A program made the translations under genes and the position numbers. From NCBI GenBank assembly GCA_038135065.1, contig JAYPWI010000063.1, forward strand, positions 1-9,649: 9,649 bases of DNA, given 5' to 3'. The stretch is from JAYPWI01 sp038135065 (GTDB lineage Bacteria > Actinomycetota > Acidimicrobiia > Acidimicrobiales > Poriferisodalaceae). The notes beneath the pieces are model-generated. The model made no database searches. It was not told where the DNA came from and saw nothing but the letters and a program-made list of their open reading frames with translations. Positions 6,957-9,649 of this stretch are shown here, piece after piece. The stretch's first letter is position 1. Each line of letters starts with the position of its first letter.

Positions 6957-7584
6957 CCTGCGGATCGTCCACGAACCGCAGGTACGGCTTCACCTCTTCG
7001 ACGTTGGAGAACTTGGCCCGCACCTCATCCGTCGACAGGGTGGGTGCCGCAATCACCCGATCACCCTTGTTCCAATCGACCGGGGTGGACACCGAATGCG
7101 CATCTGTGAGCTGCATGCTGTCGATCACCCGGAGGATCTCGTCGAAGTTCCGACCGGTCGACTTCGGGTAGGTCAGGGTGAGCCTCACCTTGTTCGCCGG
7201 GTCGATCACGAAGACCGAACGCACCGTGGAGGTGTCACCCGCACCGGGATGGATCATGTCGTACAGCTCGGAGACGTTCCGCTCGGGATCGGCGATGATC
7301 GGGAAGTTCAACGCCGTGCCGGTGGCATCACCGATGTCGGGAGCCCATCCCTGGTGGTCGGCCAACGAGTCGACGGAGACGGCGATCACCTTCGTGTTGC
7401 GCTCGGCGAAGGACCCATTGAGGGCAGCCGTCCGTCCGAGTTCGGTGGTGCACACCGGAGTGAAGTCGGCCGGGTGACTGAACAAGACGGCCCAGGATCC
7501 GTCCTTCCACTGATGGAAGTCGATCTGGCCGTCGGTGGTGTCAGCAACGAAGTTCGGGGCCTCGTCGCCCAGGCGGAGAGACAT
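6952..7584 (-). CDS. 1-Cys peroxiredoxin, Prx6 subfamily
   Basis: Thiol peroxidase reducing H2O2 and organic hydroperoxides, cytoplasmic. The 210-aa protein has the Prx active-site loop SHPADFTPVCTTELG with peroxidatic C45; PVCTTE is the hallmark of the Prx6 group. It is the only cysteine in the protein, so there is no intramolecular resolving Cys and an outside thiol must recycle it. The C-terminal extension (TPVDWNKGDRVIAAPTLS, ending YLRFVDDPQG) and the total length are also those of Prx6 rather than AhpC or BCP. ATG start at 7584 is preceded by AAAGGA with a 7-nt gap. The gene is transcribed away from the creatininase-family gene's stop with its own 97-bp upstream region and ends 10 bp from the denD-like stop. 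No reductase partner lies nearby. Confidence 0.95.
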   Translation of the reverse strand: MSLRLGDEAPNFVADTTDGQIDFHQWKDGSWAVLFSHPADFTPVCTTELGRTAALNGSFAERNTKVIAVSVDSLADHQGWAPDIGDATGTALNFPIIADPERNVSELYDMIHPGAGDTSTVRSVFVIDPANKVRLTLTYPKSTGRNFDEILRVIDSMQLTDAHSVSTPVDWNKGDRVIAAPTLSTDEVRAKFSNVEEVKPYLRFVDDPQG

Positions 7585-7591
7585 GTCGGTG

Positions 7592-7597
7592 TCCTTT
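7592..7597 (-). promoter_or_regulatory. Shine-Dalgarno (AAAGGA) of the peroxiredoxin gene
   Basis: On the minus strand AAAGGA sits 7 nt before the ATG at 7584. It confirms the start and shows this gene, unlike several neighbours, has a proper leader. Confidence 0.75.
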
Positions 7598-7627
7598 CTT
7601 GCCAGGCGGGAAGATGCCGTAGCGAGG

Positions 7628-7658
7628 ATAAAACCCTACCGTTTTGGTCGGGATTCAA
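7628..7658 (-). promoter_or_regulatory. possible peroxiredoxin promoter with an AT-rich inverted repeat
   Basis: On the minus strand TTGAAT (7658-7653) and TTTTAT (7633-7628) are 19 bp apart and could be -35 and -10 elements, leaving a leader of about 40 nt. Between and overlapping them is AAAAC-N6-GTTTT (7630-7645), a 16-bp inverted repeat that might bind a redox or metal regulator. The segment is visibly more AT-rich than its surroundings. Spacing is longer than ideal and no known operator consensus is matched. Confidence 0.3.
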
Positions 7659-7681
7659 CCCAATCGCCCGGCCCTGCCCTG

Positions 7682-8452
7682 TCACCGACCGAAGTCGAAG
7701 ACCCTGACTTCCTCCATCGCCTCGGCGAGCGAATCGACGGCCGCCTCGAACAGCCGTCGTCCAAGCTCGACGTTCGCCCCGGTGGGATCCCCGATGTATC
7801 CGTCGGGGTGGAAGTCGTCGGACAGCCAGCCAAAGGAGGTGGATCCCCCGAACTTCACGTGGCGGTTGGTAGCGAGGCCCTCGGGTACCCGACGCTCGGC
7901 AAGCTCGAGGTGGACCTGATCGGGCCGCAGATGCATGAAGACCGAAGTCTCGTCGCGGCCTCCGTGGATACCCATGCCCAACTCCTCCTCGTTCGACACC
8001 CCTCCGTATGCCGGAGGCAGCGCCGGATGCATCAGGAAGGTCTTGAGACCGAACTCGAGTCTGAGCTCCCGCAACGCCGTACCCAGGTGGGTCGTGTTCC
8101 CACCATGCCCGTTCAGCAGCACCAGACGTTCGGCCCCAGTCGTGACGATCGACTGGGCAAGGTCGCGCAGCACGGCCATCATCGTGTCGGGCGACAACCA
8201 GAGGGTTCCCGGAGACCACGCATGTTCGTTGGACTTCGAGACAGACATGGTCGGTAGTTGCCAGACATCCAGGACCTCTCCGCAGGCACCGACGAGCGCG
8301 GTCGCCGTCTCGTGCGCGATGACGGTGTCCACCGACAAGGGCAGGTGGGGGCCATGTTGTTCGGTGGCTCCGATGGGTAGCAACAGGATGGACGATGGTC
8401 CTATCTCCCGTGCTATCTCGGGTCCGGTCAGATCCTCATAGCGCCTGGTCAT
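7682..8452 (-). CDS. creatininase-family amidohydrolase
   Basis: Metal-dependent hydrolase of the creatinine amidohydrolase fold, 256 aa, cytoplasmic. Motifs are PIGATEQHGPHLPLSVDT (metal ligands expected at E31, H33 and D42, counted from ATG 8452), NGHGGN (114-119, H116) and HGGRDETS (E168). True creatininases have HYEN where this protein has HGGN, so creatinine is not a safe substrate; the family also includes formamide deformylases of flavin and F420 biosynthesis (ArfB), the mycofactocin peptidase MftE and inosose-lactone hydrolases. No mycofactocin or riboflavin genes are visible here to decide. ATG 8452 is chosen over an in-frame TTG at 8458 because ATG is more usual; neither has a purine-rich ribosome binding site. 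The gene lies 44 bp after the LLM oxidoreductase on the same strand and may be co-transcribed with it. Confidence 0.88.
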   Translation of the reverse strand: MTRRYEDLTGPEIAREIGPSSILLLPIGATEQHGPHLPLSVDTVIAHETATALVGACGEVLDVWQLPTMSVSKSNEHAWSPGTLWLSPDTMMAVLRDLAQSIVTTGAERLVLLNGHGGNTTHLGTALRELRLEFGLKTFLMHPALPPAYGGVSNEEELGMGIHGGRDETSVFMHLRPDQVHLELAERRVPEGLATNRHVKFGGSTSFGWLSDDFHPDGYIGDPTGANVELGRRLFEAAVDSLAEAMEEVRVFDFGR

Positions 8453-8460
8453 GGGCAAGG

Positions 8461-8466
8461 AAGCTA
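8461..8466 (-). promoter_or_regulatory. possible -10 box (TAGCTT) before the creatininase-family gene
   Basis: On the minus strand TAGCTT fits TANNNT and ends 8 nt before ATG 8452, with no ribosome binding site in between. This would give a leaderless or nearly leaderless transcript. The spacing is slightly long and no -35 is seen, so support is weak. Confidence 0.22.
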
Positions 8467-8496
8467 ATCCAGCGCGCAGCGGACCTCGGAGTTATC

Positions 8497-9525
8497 TCAG
8501 GCGTTCGGATCGCCCAACGCAGTCTTCACTCGGGGGATGACCCGCTGGACCAGGCGTTCCAGCGAACCGTTCATGACGCTGGGAGCCATGCCTGGAGGGG
8601 CGCCCCAGGTCACGAGATCGGTGATGCCGTAGGTCGAGATGAACTCGACGAGTTCGGCAACGCAGTGATCCTCGTCCCCCACGATCCACCCCTGTGGGAT
8701 CGAGGCCTGTTCGGGGTCGAAGGCAGACAGTCGATCGGGCGTCTCGGCGAAAAACCTGGCGTACACGCTCGCCCGATAGCGCTCGGCCTGACGGATCGGT
8801 GGCCAGTCACGTTCGGGGTCGTCGGTCACGAACACCGACCGGATGATCCCCACGCGGTAGTCGCCGGGATTCCGACCCGTCGCCGCCAACTCCTCCCGCC
8901 AGGGTTCCAGGACCGTCCCCGGGGCACCCTGTGGGAGTAGGTGGGTATCGAACCGGGCAGCACGGCGGGCCGCATTCTCGCTCATGCCGGCGATCCACAG
9001 CGGAGGCCCGCCCTCCTGGACAGGGCACGGAGCCACCAGCACGTCCTCGAAGGAGTACCGCTTCCCCTGGAAGCTGAAACGCTCTCCCGTCCATGCCAGG
9101 CGCAGGATCTCCACGAGCTCCTCGGTGAGCGACACCCGATTCGGTTGCGGAATCCCGAACCCCTTGAACTCATGGGCCGCGTACCCCATGCCGATCCCCA
9201 ACTCCATCCGCCCCCCGGAGAGCAGATCGAGAACGGCCATGTCTTCGGCCAAGCGAATGGGGTGGGCGAACGGCGCGAGGAGGATGTCGGTCGAAATCCG
9301 GATCCTGGACGTGCGAGCTGCAACTGCTCCAGCAACCGGAACGAAGTTCGGTAGATGACCATCCTCGAGAAAGTGATGCTCCGTGAACCAGACCAAGTCG
9401 AGACCGAGTTCGTCGAGCATGACGATCTGGTCGAGACCTTCCGCGTACACGGTGGCCAGATCGGTGTCACTCCCCGGCGGCGACCTGAAGTCGTGGACGA
9501 CGCCGAACCTGAGATGAGGTGCCAT
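8497..9525 (-). CDS. LLM-class flavin-dependent oxidoreductase (luciferase-like monooxygenase)
   Basis: Bacterial-luciferase-fold TIM-barrel enzyme of 342 aa using FMN or F420; cytoplasmic. Recognised by WFTEHHFLEDGHLPN (residues 46-60), the strand RIRISTDILLAPFAHPIRLAEDMAVLD, and DLLSGGRMELGIGMGY (100-115) followed by EFKGFGI, all conserved in the LLM superfamily. Full length for the family, with no signal peptide. Cofactor and substrate cannot be decided by eye: relatives include alkanal monooxygenases, F420-dependent dehydrogenases and xenobiotic-degrading monooxygenases, and no reductase partner lies next to it. ATG 9525 begins just before the first beta strand (LRFGVVHDF), as expected. 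There is no ribosome binding site; a TANNNT box ends 6 nt before the ATG, suggesting leaderless transcription. It is 40 bp from the stop of the gene entering at the right edge. Confidence 0.93.
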   Translation of the reverse strand: MAPHLRFGVVHDFRSPPGSDTDLATVYAEGLDQIVMLDELGLDLVWFTEHHFLEDGHLPNFVPVAGAVAARTSRIRISTDILLAPFAHPIRLAEDMAVLDLLSGGRMELGIGMGYAAHEFKGFGIPQPNRVSLTEELVEILRLAWTGERFSFQGKRYSFEDVLVAPCPVQEGGPPLWIAGMSENAARRAARFDTHLLPQGAPGTVLEPWREELAATGRNPGDYRVGIIRSVFVTDDPERDWPPIRQAERYRASVYARFFAETPDRLSAFDPEQASIPQGWIVGDEDHCVAELVEFISTYGITDLVTWGAPPGMAPSVMNGSLERLVQRVIPRVKTALGDPNA

Positions 9526-9531
9526 GGGTTG

Positions 9532-9537
9532 AGCCTA
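9532..9537 (-). promoter_or_regulatory. candidate -10 box (TAGGCT) of the leaderless LLM gene
   Basis: On the minus strand TAGGCT is followed by 6 nt (CAACCC) and then ATG 9525. The spacing is identical to that at 5976-5981 before the denD-like gene, and no Shine-Dalgarno is present. No convincing -35 is visible. Confidence 0.38.
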
Positions 9538-9565
9538 GATCGGCCTGACCGTGCCAGACCCGGCC

Positions 9566-9649
9566 TCAGTCGTCGTCGTGATCATCGTCGTGATCGTCGT
9601 CGTCGTAATCATCGTCGTCGTAATCATCGTCGTGATCATCGTCGTGATC
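9566..9649 (-). CDS. 3' end of a gene with an Asp/His/Tyr-only C-terminal tail (partial)
   Basis: Reading the minus strand inward from the right edge gives 27 codons with no residue other than Asp (21), His (4) and Tyr (2), then TGA at 9568-9566. Spacing is regular: runs of three or four Asp separated by single His or Tyr. The start and main body lie outside the window, so the function is unknown. A tail like this is disordered and highly acidic and could bind calcium, zinc or other metals; such tails are known on some secreted or surface proteins, but location cannot be judged here. His and Tyr use CAC and TAC, the codons favoured in GC-rich genomes, whereas the opposite strand would need a Val/Ile-only peptide with GTA codons. 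It lies 40 bp upstream of the LLM gene on the same strand. Simple-repeat DNA that is not translated remains possible. Confidence 0.5.
   Translation of the reverse strand, partial: DHDDDHDDDYDDDDYDDDDHDDDHDDD
9569..9649. repeat. imperfect trinucleotide repeat (GTC/ATC/GTG/GTA units)
   Basis: Twenty-seven consecutive triplets are all GTC, ATC, GTG or GTA on the + strand (GAC, GAT, CAC, TAC on -). Longer units such as ATCATCGTCGTG recur, so the tract probably grew by slippage or short tandem duplication. It runs off the right edge and coincides with the end of the scaffold, where repeats often stop assembly. Confidence 0.85.

Noticed and set aside
6850..7707. 285-codon open frame on the plus strand
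   Set aside because: It overlaps the end of the denD-like gene and runs antisense to the whole peroxiredoxin gene; its protein has no family pattern.
7386..8219. 277-codon open frame on the minus strand across the peroxiredoxin and creatininase genes
   Set aside because: It is out of frame with both real genes, crosses the peroxiredoxin upstream region, and has an Arg/Gly/Pro/Ser-rich shadow composition.
9551..9649. Plus-strand frame starting GTG 9551 and reading only Val/Ile after a few residues
   Set aside because: A peptide of Val and Ile alone with GTA codons is less plausible than the Asp/His/Tyr tail on the other strand, though not formally excluded since the edge cuts it off.
1..9649. 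Defence system, biosynthetic cluster, insertion sequence, CRISPR array, tRNA or rRNA
   Set aside because: No transposase, terminal repeats, spaced direct repeats, RNA gene features or signature enzymes of such systems were found; all recognised genes are ordinary metabolic, redox or metal-related families.

Overview
The window looks like a GC-rich actinobacterial chromosome, most likely an uncultured environmental lineage of the Acidimicrobiia type. This is inferred from the base composition (estimated by eye), the GTG starts, several apparently leaderless genes with a TANNNT box 6-8 nt before the start codon, and gene families common in such genomes (LLM flavin oxidoreductase, creatininase-family hydrolase, AlkK/DmdB-type acyl-CoA ligase). 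It appears to be a metagenomic scaffold, because it carries a 10-N gap. Coding density is very high and no non-coding stretch exceeds about 100 bases.

Left part, + strand (30-6941): an AMP-forming fatty-acyl-CoA ligase; an extended SDR resembling NAD-dependent L-threonine dehydrogenases; then a compact cluster of a Mn/Zn-type ABC transporter ATPase, a Fur/Zur-family metalloregulator overlapping it by 11 nt, and a molybdopterin oxidoreductase starting 4 nt later. A perfect 7+7 bp inverted repeat lies just upstream of the ABC gene and is a candidate operator for the regulator. The molybdoenzyme is followed 9 nt later by a DenD-like SDR (D-erythronate dehydrogenase family).

Right part, - strand (9649-6952, read leftwards): the 3' end of a gene entering from the right edge with an Asp/His/Tyr-only tail; an LLM-class flavin-dependent oxidoreductase; a creatininase-family amidohydrolase; and a 1-Cys Prx6-type peroxiredoxin whose stop faces the denD stop across 10 bp.

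The molybdoenzyme reading frame is interrupted only by the assembly gap. Nine identical bases sit on both sides of the Ns, and removing the Ns plus one copy restores a continuous 673-aa protein, so it is annotated as one intact gene rather than two fragments.

The set looks like ordinary catabolic and redox metabolism (acyl-CoA activation, SDR oxidations, molybdoenzyme, peroxide detoxification) with metal homeostasis. I found no defence system, biosynthetic cluster, mobile element, CRISPR array or RNA gene. The least ordinary points are the ABC-Fur-molybdoenzyme cluster without any local permease, its palindrome, the leaderless promoter that reuses a stop codon, and the Asp/His tail at the right edge.
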